DNA of 64,000 bases from CBDCCT01 sp965214995 (GTDB lineage Bacteria; Deinococcota; Deinococci; Deinococcales; Trueperaceae): assembly GCA_965214995.1 (NCBI GenBank), contig CBDCCT010000002.1, forward strand, positions 1,922,001 to 1,986,000, given 5' to 3'. A program made the position numbers and the translations under genes. Below the pieces are notes generated by a model. It was given only the letters and a program-made list of their open reading frames with translations, was not told the origin of the DNA and did no database searches. Below, piece by piece: positions 14,654 to 24,215 of the stretch (position 1 is its first letter; each line of letters starts with the position of its first letter).

Positions 14654-17128
14654 ATGCGCCTTATTCGTAACTGGGGCATCGGCACCGTCGCCCTTTTGTT
14701 GGTACTCGCCGCGCTCGGGGCCGTTACCGCGCTCTCGCTGGTGCGCGGCCCCTTTCCCCAAACCTCGGGCACGCTCCCCCTCCAAGGTTTGGAGGGGGAA
14801 GTCACCGTCCGCCGCGACGCCTACGGGGTGCCCCACATCTACGCCGACACCCCCCACGACCTCTTTTTCGCGCAGGGCTACGTACACGCGCAAGACCGCT
14901 TCTGGCAGATGGAGTTCTGGCGGCACGTGGGTCTGGGCCGCCTCTCGGAGATGCTGGGGGAAGACTTAGTCGCGAGCGACACCTTTATCCGCACCGTGGG
15001 TTGGAACCGCATCGCGGCGCGCACGCTCGAGTACTACGAAGCCGAGGAGCCGGAAGTTATGGCGGTTCTCGAGGCCTACAGCGACGGTGTCAACGCCTAC
15101 TTAGCCGAGCACCGGGGCGACCCGTCGCTCAACCTGACCATCCTCAAACGGGTCTATGAGCCGTGGGAGATAGAGCCCTGGGAGCCGCTGCACACCCTCG
15201 CCTGGGGCGTGGTGATGGCGGACGACTTAAGCGGCAACTGGCGCGACGAGTTGCAGCGCGCCGCCCTCACCCAAGCGGTGGGCGAGGACTTGACCGAAAC
15301 ATTACTGCCGCTCTACCCCGAAAACCGCCCCGTCATCGCGCCGAGCGGTGCGGACACTGGTACGCAGCACACCCCAAGCCCAACTGACAGCGCGGGCTCC
15401 GGGCTGGACTGGGCGCGCGTCAGCACGAATTTGGTGGGTCATGCCCCGCCGCAGGGTTGGGTTTTCGGCTCCGGCAGCGGGATCGGCAGCAACAGTTGGG
15501 TGCTAGGCGGCGCGTTGACGGACACGGGCTTGCCCCTGCTCGCCAACGACCCGCACTTAGGCATCCAGATGCCCTCCATTTGGTACGAGGTCGCCCTCCA
15601 CGCGCCCGGCTGGGACGTGAGCGGCTTTTCCTTTGCGGGCACGCCCGGCGTCGTCATCGGTCACAACGCGCGCATCGCCTGGGGGGTCACCAACGGCGCG
15701 GTGGACGTGCAGGACCTTTTTATTGAACGTATCAATCCCGACAACGAACGCCAGTACGCGTTCGAGGGCGAGTGGCGCGACGTGAACGTCATCGAGGAAA
15801 CAATTCGCGTCAACGGGGGCGAGGCGGTCACGCTCGAGGTCCTGGAGACCCACCACGGCCCCATCATCACGAACCTGCGCGACGACCTAGACGTTCCCGT
15901 TGCCTTCCAGTGGACCGCCGCCGAAAAACCCTCCACCCTGCTCAAGTCGATTCTTCTGCTCAATCAGGCCGCCGACTACCGCGCGTTCCGCGACGCCCTG
16001 CGCTACTGGGACACGCCCGCGCAGAACATGGTCTACGCCGACGTGGAGGGCAACATCGCCTACGGGCTGCCCGGCGCTATCCCCATCCGGCGCAACGGGG
16101 ACGGGCTGGTCCCCGTGCCCGGCTGGACCGGCGCGCACGAGTGGGTGGGCTGGGTGCCTTTTGAGGAGATGCCCGCGCGCCTCAACCCGCCCGAAGGCTT
16201 TATCGTGACCGCGAACAACGCCGCGGTGGACGCGTCGTTTCCTCATCTGCTCGAGCTCCAGTGGGCCGACGGCGACCGCGCGCAGCGCCTCGTGGACATG
16301 GTAGAAACCTTGCGCGAGGAGGGTGCCATCGGCATAGAAGACGTTGCCGCGATGCAGCTGGACAGCTACAGCCTGCTTTTCGAGAGCTACCGCCCCCTGC
16401 TGGCCGCGCTCCGCAGCGACGACCCGGCCATTCAAGAGGCGCTGGAGGTGCTGCGCGCCTGGGACGGGCAGATGCGGCGCGACAGCACCGGGGCGGCGCT
16501 GTGGGGCCTCCTCTTTATGCACCTGCAAGAGGCGACCTTGGCCGACGAGCTGGGCGACGAAGCGCCCGGCTACATCTCCAACCGCGGCGCGCCGCGCGTG
16601 CTCTTTCACCGCCTCGCCCATACCCCCGACTCGCCCCTGTGGGACGACGCCGCCACGCCGCAACGGGAAACGCGCGAGGACGTCCTCTTGCGGGCGCTTG
16701 TCTACACCCTGGGCTGGTTCGAAGAGAACGTGGGCGGCGCGCTGGAGGATTGGCAGTGGGGCGACGTTCACACCGCCACCTTTGTGAGCAGCCCGCTCGG
16801 GCAGAGCGGCATCGGACCCGTAGAGGCCGCCGTCAACTTAGGCCCCTTCCCGGTGGACGGCGACAGCAGCGCGGTCAACGCCAACGGCTGGAGCTTCGAC
16901 GAGCCGGCCGCGGTCACGGGGCACGTCTCGATGCGGATGATTATCGACCTGGCGGACTTCGGGCGCAGCCGGGCGGTCCACTCCACGGGGCAGAGCGGCC
17001 ACCCCTTTCACCCTCACTACGACGACCTCTTCAGGCTCTGGCAGGCGGGGCTCTACCACCCCATGTTCTGGACGGCGGAGGAGGTCGAGGACGCGGCGGC
17101 GGACACGCTGGTGCTAAAACCCGAGTAG
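14654..17128 (+). CDS. penicillin acylase family N-terminal-nucleophile hydrolase
   Basis: This 824-residue exported or membrane-anchored enzyme belongs to the penicillin G/AHL acylase family (Ntn hydrolases), which cleave amide bonds of acylated amines such as penicillins or acyl-homoserine lactones. A hydrophobic N-terminal segment (about residues 9-30) acts as signal or anchor. Family landmarks follow: RRDAYGVPHIYA near 53-64, GYVHAQDRFWQME near 75-87, and the autocleavage site GIGSNSW, with Ser279 as the expected new N-terminal nucleophile of the beta chain. The later NDPHLG and GVTNG segments also fit. GAGGAG lies seven bases before the ATG. Substrate is unknown. In this genome it may feed amides or acylated amines into the neighbouring catabolic genes, or degrade signal molecules. 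Confidence 0.88.
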   Translation: MRLIRNWGIGTVALLLVLAALGAVTALSLVRGPFPQTSGTLPLQGLEGEVTVRRDAYGVPHIYADTPHDLFFAQGYVHAQDRFWQMEFWRHVGLGRLSEMLGEDLVASDTFIRTVGWNRIAARTLEYYEAEEPEVMAVLEAYSDGVNAYLAEHRGDPSLNLTILKRVYEPWEIEPWEPLHTLAWGVVMADDLSGNWRDELQRAALTQAVGEDLTETLLPLYPENRPVIAPSGADTGTQHTPSPTDSAGSGLDWARVSTNLVGHAPPQGWVFGSGSGIGSNSWVLGGALTDTGLPLLANDPHLGIQMPSIWYEVALHAPGWDVSGFSFAGTPGVVIGHNARIAWGVTNGAVDVQDLFIERINPDNERQYAFEGEWRDVNVIEETIRVNGGEAVTLEVLETHHGPIITNLRDDLDVPVAFQWTAAEKPSTLLKSILLLNQAADYRAFRDALRYWDTPAQNMVYADVEGNIAYGLPGAIPIRRNGDGLVPVPGWTGAHEWVGWVPFEEMPARLNPPEGFIVTANNAAVDASFPHLLELQWADGDRAQRLVDMVETLREEGAIGIEDVAAMQLDSYSLLFESYRPLLAALRSDDPAIQEALEVLRAWDGQMRRDSTGAALWGLLFMHLQEATLADELGDEAPGYISNRGAPRVLFHRLAHTPDSPLWDDAATPQRETREDVLLRALVYTLGWFEENVGGALEDWQWGDVHTATFVSSPLGQSGIGPVEAAVNLGPFPVDGDSSAVNANGWSFDEPAAVTGHVSMRMIIDLADFGRSRAVHSTGQSGHPFHPHYDDLFRLWQAGLYHPMFWTAEEVEDAAADTLVLKPE

Positions 17129-17253
17129 GTGTAAAGGAGCTGGTTAGGATTGGGCACCTCAACTTATACCATTTTGCCTTGACGCTCGAGCGCAGCGAAG
17201 AAGTCAAGGACGAGGAGAGCGAGTGAAAAAGGAGGCGGGTTGGCGGTAACGGA

Positions 17254-17279
17254 TGAGCAGGCGGGGTTTTGCCTGCTCA
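17254..17279 (+). terminator. hairpin after the acylase gene (possible terminator)
   Basis: TGAGCAGGC and GCCTGCTCA form a perfect nine-base stem around an eight-base loop, about 125 bp after the acylase stop. There is no T-run after it, so efficient intrinsic termination is uncertain. Confidence 0.45.
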
Positions 17280-17387
17280 GTAACGAATGTCAACCCGTAT
17301 GAGCTTCTTTTCTCGTCTCGCGACGTGTTATGGTGATCTACCAAAACGCGAAACGCTCATAGACAGCAGCGGAAGAGAGACTCACCC

Positions 17388-17897
17388 TTGTCCGTATCGT
17401 ATGAAAACTCAAAAGTCGTGTTCGAAGGCATTAAACAAGCGGGCATCACCTCCCTGTCGGCGCTGCCCGAGACGTGGCTGATTCACCTCTTGCAACGCGC
17501 CGAGGACGACCCGGAGGTGAAACTCATCGAAGTCGCCAAAGAAGAGGAGGCCGTCGGCATCGCCGCGGGCGCGTACTTCGCGGGCGAGCCCCACGCTCTC
17601 CTCATGCAAAACCACGGCTTCTTGGCGGCAATCAACGCCATCGTCTCGCTCGCGCAACTCTACAGCGTCCCCTTATGTATGCTCATCGCTTTTCGCGGCC
17701 ACTGGGGCGAGCCCTACCCGTGGCACACGCGCGGCGGCATCATTACCGAGGAGGTGCTGCGGGCGTTGGGGATTCCCTTTGAGAGGGCTCGAGACCCTCA
17801 TAAAGTCGCCAAAAAGATACGCGAGGCTTACACCTTCTCGCAGAGCTCCTTGTCGCCCGTGGCTTTGTTGCTTACCAGGGATTTGATGGAGGATTAG
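17388..17897 (+). CDS. ThDP-dependent decarboxylase, alpha subunit (N-terminal PYR domain; sulfopyruvate decarboxylase type)
   Basis: This 169-residue protein is the pyrimidine-binding half of a thiamine diphosphate enzyme split over two genes, as in sulfopyruvate decarboxylase ComD/ComE. The acidic segment VAKEEEAVGIAAGAYFAG near residues 46-63 contains the conserved Glu that activates ThDP; QNHGFLAAINAIVSLAQ follows. The start is a TTG at 17388 with GGAAGAGAG upstream; no ATG in frame fits better. The partner gene begins 14 bp downstream. Such enzymes decarboxylate 2-oxo acids. Next to an isatin-hydrolase-like gene, an aromatic oxo acid such as isatinate is an attractive but unproven substrate. 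Confidence 0.82.
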   Translation: MSVSYENSKVVFEGIKQAGITSLSALPETWLIHLLQRAEDDPEVKLIEVAKEEEAVGIAAGAYFAGEPHALLMQNHGFLAAINAIVSLAQLYSVPLCMLIAFRGHWGEPYPWHTRGGIITEEVLRALGIPFERARDPHKVAKKIREAYTFSQSSLSPVALLLTRDLMED

Positions 17898-17911
17898 GTG
17901 TGGAGGAATAA

Positions 17912-18511
17912 GTGGAACGCGCCCGCTGTTTAGAGGTCATCTATCCAGAATTGCAGGACAAGCTCGTCGTCACCATCATGGGGGCCTGCGCGCAGGAGCT
18001 TTATAACTTGGGCCACCGCGAGAATTTCTTTTACCTGCAACACGCGATGGGTCTTGCTTCGTCCATCGGCTTAGGGCTAGCGACCCACTTGCCCGAAGAG
18101 CGCATTGTAGTCTTAGACGGCGACGGCTCGGTGCTGATGAATCTAGGCACCCTGACCACCTTGGCCCGCTACCGTCCGAAAAACATGGTGCATATTATCT
18201 TCGACAACGGCAGCCTGCTTTCGACGGGCGGTTTCTCTTCGCACACGACCGCGGGCATCACCGACTTGGCCGCCATCGCCAGAGGCGCGGGCGTTGAACA
18301 CGTCGCGTTTACAAACACCCCACTGGCTTTCGGTGAGGCCGTGCTAGACGCTTTTGAACGCGATGACTTTAGCGTCATCGTCGCCAAGGTGCGGGCGGTC
18401 GGGCCGGACAAGTACGGGATGGATTTACAGTTGCCTGAAAACGCTTTTAGGTTTCGGCGCTACATTCAGGAGCGAAAACGGGTTAAGCAACCCGTACCTG
18501 TAGATGTGTGA
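17912..18511 (+). CDS. ThDP-dependent decarboxylase, beta subunit (C-terminal PP domain)
   Basis: The 199-residue partner of the preceding gene carries the diphosphate-binding half of the enzyme. The ThDP/metal motif GDGS begins near residue 70 and is followed about 25 residues later by IIFDNGS, the expected end of the GDGx(25-30)N motif. The segment FYLQHAMGLASSIGLGLA before it is typical of the family. The GTG start at 17912 has GGAGG five bases upstream. The two chains would assemble with the active site at their interface, using PYR from one and PP from the other. Confidence 0.85.
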   Translation: MERARCLEVIYPELQDKLVVTIMGACAQELYNLGHRENFFYLQHAMGLASSIGLGLATHLPEERIVVLDGDGSVLMNLGTLTTLARYRPKNMVHIIFDNGSLLSTGGFSSHTTAGITDLAAIARGAGVEHVAFTNTPLAFGEAVLDAFERDDFSVIVAKVRAVGPDKYGMDLQLPENAFRFRRYIQERKRVKQPVPVDV

Positions 18512-18570
18512 GGAGGAGGGCTCGAGACAAAGACGGCTCCCTTACTCTCCGACACCAAGAAAGGAATCTC

Positions 18571-19344
18571 ATGTCTTCCCTCCCCACCCTCATCGAAGAC
18601 CTCGCTTCGGGCAAGGTTAAAGTCGTTGACTTAAGCCAGCCCTTAGACCCTGACACACCCGTCATCGCCTTACCCGACATGTTCGCGCCCTCGCCCGGTC
18701 TCAGTGTCACCGAGATTTCGCGCTACAACGACGCGGGACCTGCCTGGTACTGGAACACCATCACGCTGGGCGAACACACCGGCACGCACTTCGACGCGCC
18801 GGTTCACTGGGTGAGCGGCAAAGATTTGGAGGGCAATACGACCGACACCATCCCCCCAAACAAACTCGTCGCCCCCGCCAACGTCATCGACGTGAGTAAA
18901 GAGGTGGCTGGGGATGAGGGCTTTTTGCTCACCCCTGAGCACATTGAAAAGTGGGAGGAGGAGCACGGCCCTATTGAGGCGGGTTCGTGGGTGCTGCTGC
19001 GGAGCGACTGGTCGAAACGGCAGGGGGCGGAGGCGTTTCTCAATGTCAAAGGCGACGGCCCGGTATCACCCGGCCCGTCGCCCGACGCTGTAAAGGCGCT
19101 CGTCGAGCGCGACGTTATCGGCTTCGGCACCGAGACGGTGGGCACCGACGCGGGCGCGGCGGGGGGCTTCGACCCCCCTTTCCCCGCGCACACGCTTTTT
19201 CACGGGGCGGGGAAGTTCGGGCTGGCGAGCCTGACGAACCTCGACCAACTGCCGCCCAAAGGGACGCTGCTGATTACCCCGCCGCTCAAGCTCGTCAACG
19301 GCTCGGGCAGCCCGTTGCGGGTGCTGGCGCTCGTGACCGCTTAG
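18571..19344 (+). CDS. cyclase-family metal hydrolase (isatin hydrolase / kynurenine formamidase type)
   Basis: A metal-dependent hydrolase of about 257 residues from the 'cyclase' family. The signature HTGTHFDAPVHW, which supplies the metal ligands, lies near residues 70-81. Known members include KynB kynurenine formamidase and isatin hydrolase, which opens isatin to isatinate. Length and the long C-terminal loop (GGFDPPFPAHTLFHG) fit either. The start at ATG 18571 has AAAGGAA upstream; a longer frame from 18508 has no support. Placed directly after a ThDP decarboxylase, a role of opening an indole-derived lactam to an alpha-keto acid that the decarboxylase then takes is the most coherent reading, but it is inference. 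Confidence 0.82.
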   Translation: MSSLPTLIEDLASGKVKVVDLSQPLDPDTPVIALPDMFAPSPGLSVTEISRYNDAGPAWYWNTITLGEHTGTHFDAPVHWVSGKDLEGNTTDTIPPNKLVAPANVIDVSKEVAGDEGFLLTPEHIEKWEEEHGPIEAGSWVLLRSDWSKRQGAEAFLNVKGDGPVSPGPSPDAVKALVERDVIGFGTETVGTDAGAAGGFDPPFPAHTLFHGAGKFGLASLTNLDQLPPKGTLLITPPLKLVNGSGSPLRVLALVTA

Positions 19345-19352
19345 AAGTCTGT

Positions 19353-20186
19353 ATGGCGAGTTTGCTCACGGTTGACGACCTGCTGGCGCTGCCCCCCATG
19401 CCGCCGGACGTCGCCCTCGCCTACGGCCCGCACGCGGAGCAATTTGGGCACCTCTACTTACCGACCAGCGCGGGGCCGCACCCGGTGGTGGTTTTGCTGC
19501 ACGGCGGTTGTTGGCGGGCAAGGGTCGCCCTCACCTACATGGGCCAATTTGCCAGAGCCTTCACAGAAGACGGGGTGGCGGTGTGGAGCATAGAGTACCG
19601 CCGCCTGGACAACGGCGGCGGTTGGCCTCATACGTTTCTGGATGTCGCCAAGGGTGCGGATTATCTCAAGACGGTGGCGGATGAGTACGCGCTCGATTTG
19701 GCTCGAGTCCTCACCGTCGGCCACTCCGCCGGAGGACACCTGGCGCTGTGGCTCGCGGGCCGTCATAAGCTTAAGCCCAAAGATGAACTTTATATGGGGG
19801 AACCGCTCGAGCTTCGCGGCGTCGTCTCCTTGGCGGGTATTCCCGACCTCACCGAAGCCCTGAAGCAAAACATCTGCCCGGACGCGCCCGACCGGCTGAT
19901 GGGTGGTGCGCCTCATGAAGTGCCGGAGCGCTACGCCCAAGGGTCGCCCGCTGAACTCCTCCCGCTCGGCGTTCGGCAAATCTTAATCCAGGGCGAAAGA
20001 GACGACACGGTGCCGCTGAGTTACGTTAAACTTTATGAAGACGCAGCTAAAAAGAAAGGTGAGGAGGTCCGCCTGATAAGCCTAGCCGACACCGGCCATT
20101 TTGAAATCGTCGTCGCCACAACAAAGCAGTGGCAGCGGGTCAGGGCAGCCGTTTTGGAGCTGCTCGAGAAAGGACACATATCATGA
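19353..20186 (+). CDS. alpha/beta hydrolase (esterase/lipase, kynurenine formamidase-like)
   Basis: This 277-residue alpha/beta hydrolase has the oxyanion motif HGGCW near residues 51-55, the nucleophile elbow GHSAGG near residue 125, and the late catalytic Asp and His in GERDDTVP and DTGHFEI. The HGG...GHSAGG combination occurs in the hormone-sensitive-lipase-like group that includes plant- and bacterial-type arylformamidases. It may hydrolyse an N-formyl or ester intermediate of the same aromatic pathway. The ATG start at 19353 is eight bases after the previous stop, and its own stop overlaps the ATG of the binding protein gene (ATGA), so the genes form one operon. Confidence 0.8.
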   Translation: MASLLTVDDLLALPPMPPDVALAYGPHAEQFGHLYLPTSAGPHPVVVLLHGGCWRARVALTYMGQFARAFTEDGVAVWSIEYRRLDNGGGWPHTFLDVAKGADYLKTVADEYALDLARVLTVGHSAGGHLALWLAGRHKLKPKDELYMGEPLELRGVVSLAGIPDLTEALKQNICPDAPDRLMGGAPHEVPERYAQGSPAELLPLGVRQILIQGERDDTVPLSYVKLYEDAAKKKGEEVRLISLADTGHFEIVVATTKQWQRVRAAVLELLEKGHIS

Positions 20187-21352
20187 AATCAACCTTCACC
20201 GTGGGCCTCATCATCAGTCTATGTTTCGCTCTACTAAGCGTCAGCCTCGCCCAAGAACCCGTCAAAATCGGCATGGTCACCACTTTGTCAACGGGAGGCG
20301 GCTACTTGGGCGAACAGGTCGAAAAAGGCTTCAGGCTCGCCGTTGACATGCGCGACAGCCCCGTTGAGATTGAGCTTCTCGTCGCCGACGACGGCCTCGA
20401 CCCCGAGACCGCCGTGGGTTTGGTCGAGCGCATGGTCGAGCGCGACGGGGTCAAAATCATGACCGGCTCGATTTTTTCCAACATTGCAATGGCGACGGTT
20501 CCGCGTTTGGTGCGCGAGGGCGTCGTTTACGTCTCCCCCAACGCCGGGCCGTCCGAACTCGCGGGTCGGGGCTGTCACCCAAACTACTTTAACGCCGCCT
20601 GGCAAAACGACAACCTGCACGAGGCGATGGGCCAGTACGTGACCGACCAGGGTTTTGAGAACGTCTATTTGCTCGCCCCGAACTACCCCGCGGGCCAGGA
20701 TGCATTAACCGGCTTCAAGCGCTTTTACCAGGGCGACATCGCCGGGGAGGTCTACACTCAACTCGGTCAGACGGACTACGCCGCCGAAATTTCACAGCTA
20801 CGCGCCGCGAATCCCGACGCGGTCTTTTTCTTCTACCCCGGCGCGATGGGCATCAACTTTGTCAAGCAGTACGGTCAGGCGGGTCTGGTTGAGCAAATCT
20901 CGCTGTTCGGCCCCGCTTTTTCGTTCGACGACACGCTGTTAGACGCGGTGGGTGAGGAGGCCGCCGGGACCTTTAACACCTCGCAGTGGTCGCCCGACCT
21001 GGACAATGAGGCCAACCAGGCGTTTGTCGAGGCGTACAAGGCGGAATATGACGAGTACCCGACGCTCTACTCGAGCCAGGGCTTCGACACCGCCAACCTC
21101 ATCTTGTCGGCGCTCGAGAAGGTGAACGGCGACGTGGACGATACCGAGGCGTTAGTGGCGGCGCTCGAGGAGGCCGACTTTACGTCGGTGCGCGGTGACT
21201 TCGCGTTCAACACGAACCATCACCCGATTCAAGACATCTACGTGCGTCAGGCTTATGTGGACGACAGCGGCAACGTCACCAACCAGCTCGTCGCCAAGGT
21301 GTTCGAGGACCACGCGGACGCCTATGCGGCGGAGTGCGAGATGGGAAGATAA
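20183..21352 (+). CDS. livK: periplasmic substrate-binding protein of a branched-chain amino acid/aromatic-type ABC importer
   Basis: A type I periplasmic binding protein of 389 residues. The signal peptide is residues 1-22 (ending SVSLAQ), followed by the family opening VKIGMVTTLSTGGGYLG and the inter-lobe strands VKIMTGSIFSN and NVYLLAPNYPAGQDA. Members of this group bind leucine-type amino acids but also many aromatic acids. The gene is cotranscribed with decarboxylase and hydrolase genes, so an indole- or benzoate-like ligand is more likely here than leucine; that is inference from context. The ATG at 20183 overlaps the preceding stop by four bases. Confidence 0.88.
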   Translation: MKSTFTVGLIISLCFALLSVSLAQEPVKIGMVTTLSTGGGYLGEQVEKGFRLAVDMRDSPVEIELLVADDGLDPETAVGLVERMVERDGVKIMTGSIFSNIAMATVPRLVREGVVYVSPNAGPSELAGRGCHPNYFNAAWQNDNLHEAMGQYVTDQGFENVYLLAPNYPAGQDALTGFKRFYQGDIAGEVYTQLGQTDYAAEISQLRAANPDAVFFFYPGAMGINFVKQYGQAGLVEQISLFGPAFSFDDTLLDAVGEEAAGTFNTSQWSPDLDNEANQAFVEAYKAEYDEYPTLYSSQGFDTANLILSALEKVNGDVDDTEALVAALEEADFTSVRGDFAFNTNHHPIQDIYVRQAYVDDSGNVTNQLVAKVFEDHADAYAAECEMGR

Positions 21353-21460
21353 CGACGTGAGAAGGCGCGGCGGAGTGGGGGAGACGGAGGGTTATTCTCT
21401 CCCTTCGCTTCCGCTCTCCCGCACGAACGGCAGCCTTACCCGTCAACACCCCCTTACCTG

Positions 21461-22375
21461 ATGCTCTTGCTGCTCGAGCAACTCTTGAACGGCGTCCAGC
21501 TCGGCGTCACGCTGCTCCTCATGGCGTCCGGGCTGACGCTTATTTTCGGGATTATGAACCTTATCAATTTGGCGCACGGCTCGCTCTTTATGGTGGGGGC
21601 CTATGTGGCGGCCACGGTAAGCGCCGCCACAGGCTCGTTTTTGCTGGGGCTCTTAGCGGGCACCGCCGCGGCGGGGGTGACGGGGATGGTGGTCGAGCTT
21701 GTCGTCATCCGGCGGCTTTATGCGCGCGACCACCTCGACCAAGTGCTGGCGACCTTTGGGCTTATTTTGTTTTTTAACGAACTCGTGCGCGTCGTGTGGG
21801 GGCGGCAGCCGCTGCGGCTTGACGTGCCGTCCTGGCTTTTGGGGACGGTTGAGGTGGTGCCGGGTGCGCCCTATCCCATTTACCGGCTGGCGGTCATCAT
21901 CGTCGGGGCGCTCGTGGTGGGCGGGCTTTACGGACTCGTGCAGCGCACGCGCTTGGGGATGTGGATTCGCGCGGGGGCGAGTGACCGGGAGATGATTGGG
22001 GCGCTGGGGGTGAACGTCTCGAGGCTCTACACCATCATTTTTGGGCTCGGGGCGCTGTTGGCAGGGTTGGCGGGCGTCGTCGCGGGACCCTTTCTCGCGG
22101 TTCAGTCGGGGATGGGCGAGAACATCCTTATTCTCACCTTTGTGGTCATCGTCATCGGCGGCATCGGCTCGATTCGCGGGGCGGTGGTGGGGTCGCTTTT
22201 AGTCGGGCTCACCGACACGCTGGGTCGCGCCTACCTGCCGGGTTTGCTCGCCCTCGTGTTGTCGCCGAGCGGGGCGAGCGCCGTCGGGGCGTCGCTCTCG
22301 GCGATGGCGATTTATATTCTCATGGCCGTGGTGCTGGCCTGGCGTCCGCAGGGGCTCTTCGGCGGCGGGGCGTGA
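21461..22375 (+). CDS. livH: ABC importer permease, LivH type
   Basis: A 304-residue inner-membrane permease with about eight hydrophobic segments. The LivH/LivM hallmark ILIFGIMNLINLAHGSLFMVG-like region lies near residues 26-45 (GIMNLINLAHGS), and the ATPase-contacting EAA-like segment follows near residue 180 (GASDREMIGALGVN). It pairs with LivM to form the channel. A 108-bp spacer separates it from livK and no clear Shine-Dalgarno is visible, so the exact start is less certain than the family. Confidence 0.9.
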   Translation: MLLLLEQLLNGVQLGVTLLLMASGLTLIFGIMNLINLAHGSLFMVGAYVAATVSAATGSFLLGLLAGTAAAGVTGMVVELVVIRRLYARDHLDQVLATFGLILFFNELVRVVWGRQPLRLDVPSWLLGTVEVVPGAPYPIYRLAVIIVGALVVGGLYGLVQRTRLGMWIRAGASDREMIGALGVNVSRLYTIIFGLGALLAGLAGVVAGPFLAVQSGMGENILILTFVVIVIGGIGSIRGAVVGSLLVGLTDTLGRAYLPGLLALVLSPSGASAVGASLSAMAIYILMAVVLAWRPQGLFGGGA

Positions 22376-23412
22376 AGCGCACCGTGACAAAGGAAGTGAC
22401 GGAGGAGCAAAGCGCGCCGCGTCGCAGGTTCGGGGTGAACCGGGCTCGAGCCGTCACCCTCCTCACGCTTCTCTTGTTGGGCGTCGCGCCGCTCGTCGCT
22501 CAAAGCTTGGACCAAAGCTACCTCGTCCCCGTCCTCACCCGCGTCGTCATCTCCGGTTTGGCCGCGCTGAGTCTCAACTTCATCCTCGGCTACGGCGGCC
22601 TCGTCTCGTTCGGGCACGCCGCGTTTCTGGGGCTGGGTGCTTACACGTTCGCCATTTTGTCGCAGCACGCTTTTTACGAGGAGGCGTTTCTTGGCCTGAA
22701 TGCTGGCCCCTGGATGAACAATGCGCTCGTCGTGTGGCCCCTGGCGATGCTCGTTTCGGCGATGTTTGCGTTTCTTATCGGCTTTGTGTCGTTGCGGACC
22801 AGAGGCGTCTACTTCATCATGATTACTTTGGCGTTCGCGCAGATGCTCTACTTTTTCTTCGTGTCGCTCGAGCCCTACGGCGGCGACGACGGGCTGTCGC
22901 TGTGGTGGGGGCCGAACACGCTCGGCCCCTTTGATTTGGGGAACCGTTTGACGATGTTTTACGCGGCTTACCTTTTGCTCGTCCTCTGCTTGTTCCTCTT
23001 CTGGCGCTTCGTCCACGCCCGCTTCGGGCGGACCCTGCGCGGCCTCAAAAGCAACGAAGGGCGGATGCGCGCGCTCGGCTACGAGCCTCTTCCTTACCGG
23101 CTTGCCGCGTTTTGCGTTTCCGGCGCGGTGGCGGGGCTCGCGGGCGCGTTGCTCGGCAACCAAACCGAGTTCGTCTCGCCCGCCCTGCTCCACTGGCCCC
23201 GCTCGGGCGAGCTTTTGGTGATGGTCATCCTGGGCGGCGTGGGGAGCCTTATCGGGCCGGTGCTCGGCGCGGCGGCGTTTTTGGGGCTCGAGGAAGTTCT
23301 CGTCTCGTTCACCCCGCACTGGCAACTCTTTTTCGGCCCGCTGCTCGTGCTGATTGTGCTCTTCGCGCGGCGCGGTTTGGGCGGGTTGCTGATGGGGGAC
23401 GAGGTTGACTAA
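22372..23412 (+). CDS. livM: ABC importer permease, LivM type
   Basis: The second permease (346 residues) has a 40-residue cytoplasmic N-terminus and about nine membrane segments. Typical LivM segments are present: LSLNFILGYGGLVSFGHAAFLGLGAY-type text near residue 62 (GYGGLVSFGHAAF) and the EAA-like loop LRGLKSNEGRMRALGYEP near residue 220. Its GTG start overlaps the livH stop (GTGA), indicating coupled translation. A 381-residue antisense frame over this gene is an artefact of GC-rich codon use. Confidence 0.9.
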   Translation: MKRTVTKEVTEEQSAPRRRFGVNRARAVTLLTLLLLGVAPLVAQSLDQSYLVPVLTRVVISGLAALSLNFILGYGGLVSFGHAAFLGLGAYTFAILSQHAFYEEAFLGLNAGPWMNNALVVWPLAMLVSAMFAFLIGFVSLRTRGVYFIMITLAFAQMLYFFFVSLEPYGGDDGLSLWWGPNTLGPFDLGNRLTMFYAAYLLLVLCLFLFWRFVHARFGRTLRGLKSNEGRMRALGYEPLPYRLAAFCVSGAVAGLAGALLGNQTEFVSPALLHWPRSGELLVMVILGGVGSLIGPVLGAAAFLGLEEVLVSFTPHWQLFFGPLLVLIVLFARRGLGGLLMGDEVD

Positions 23413-24169
23413 AACGTTGACCAAGGAGGCGCTGTTGCAGGTTACGGGCTTGCACAAGTCCTTTGGGGCGCTCTTGGTGACAAACGGGATAGACCTCGAC
23501 CTTTACCCTGGCGAAATCCACGCGCTCATCGGCCCCAACGGCGCGGGCAAGACGACCCTGCTGGCGCAGCTCAGCGGGCAGCTAAGACCCGACGCAGGTC
23601 GCATTCTTTTAGAGGGGCGCGACGTTACGCACCTGTCTACGCCCAAGCGCGCCCGTTTGGGCGTCGCCCGCTCGTTTCAGATTACGGCGGTGCTGTCGGA
23701 ATTTAGTGTGCTCGAGAACGTCGCCCTGGCGGTGCAGGCGCGGGCCAAACATCACTTTCATTTCTGGCGGGACGCGCGAAGAGATGCAAGACTTACGGAC
23801 GAAGCGTTGGCGTTGCTCGAGCGCGTCGGCCTGGCCGCCGAGGCTCAAACCCGCGCTGCGAACGTGTCGCATGGGCAAAGGCGGCAGCTCGAGCTGGCGA
23901 TGGCGCTGGCGACGCGTCCCAAGGTCTTGCTCTTAGACGAGCCGATGGCGGGCATGGGGCCGAGCGAAACCGAGACCATGACCCGGCTTGTCAAAGCCAT
24001 CAAACACGACTACGCCACCCTGCTGGTCGAGCACGACATGGACGTGGTCTTCAGCCTCGCCGACCGCGTGTCGGTGCTCGTCTACGGCGCGCTCATCGCC
24101 ACGGGGAGCCCCGCCGAGGTCCGCGCCGACCGGGAGGTGCAGCGGGCCTATCTGAGTGAGGAAGCGTGA
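23405..24169 (+). CDS. livG: ABC importer ATP-binding protein, LivG type
   Basis: A 254-residue ATPase of the Liv family. Walker A is GPNGAGKTT (near residue 41), the signature motif is degenerate (VSHGQRRQLELA near 155), Walker B is VLLLDEPMAGMG and the H-loop LVEHDMDVVF follows. The C-terminal extension after the H-loop is typical of LivG. The start is a TTG at 23405 overlapping livM, with a second TTG at 23417 possible. In other genomes livF follows immediately; here a BlaI/BlaR1 pair intervenes and livF lies 2.1 kb downstream. Confidence 0.9.
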   Translation: MTKTLTKEALLQVTGLHKSFGALLVTNGIDLDLYPGEIHALIGPNGAGKTTLLAQLSGQLRPDAGRILLEGRDVTHLSTPKRARLGVARSFQITAVLSEFSVLENVALAVQARAKHHFHFWRDARRDARLTDEALALLERVGLAAEAQTRAANVSHGQRRQLELAMALATRPKVLLLDEPMAGMGPSETETMTRLVKAIKHDYATLLVEHDMDVVFSLADRVSVLVYGALIATGSPAEVRADREVQRAYLSEEA

Positions 24170-24215
24170 GGGAAGCCTCAGCCACCTGAAATACAACAGC
24201 CTCACCATTAAAGGG

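Noticed and set aside
22312..23457. 381-codon open frame antisense to livM
   Set aside because: Its frame mirrors high third-position GC of livM; the translation is Arg/Glu/Gln-rich with no family pattern. LivM on the other strand is a clear permease.
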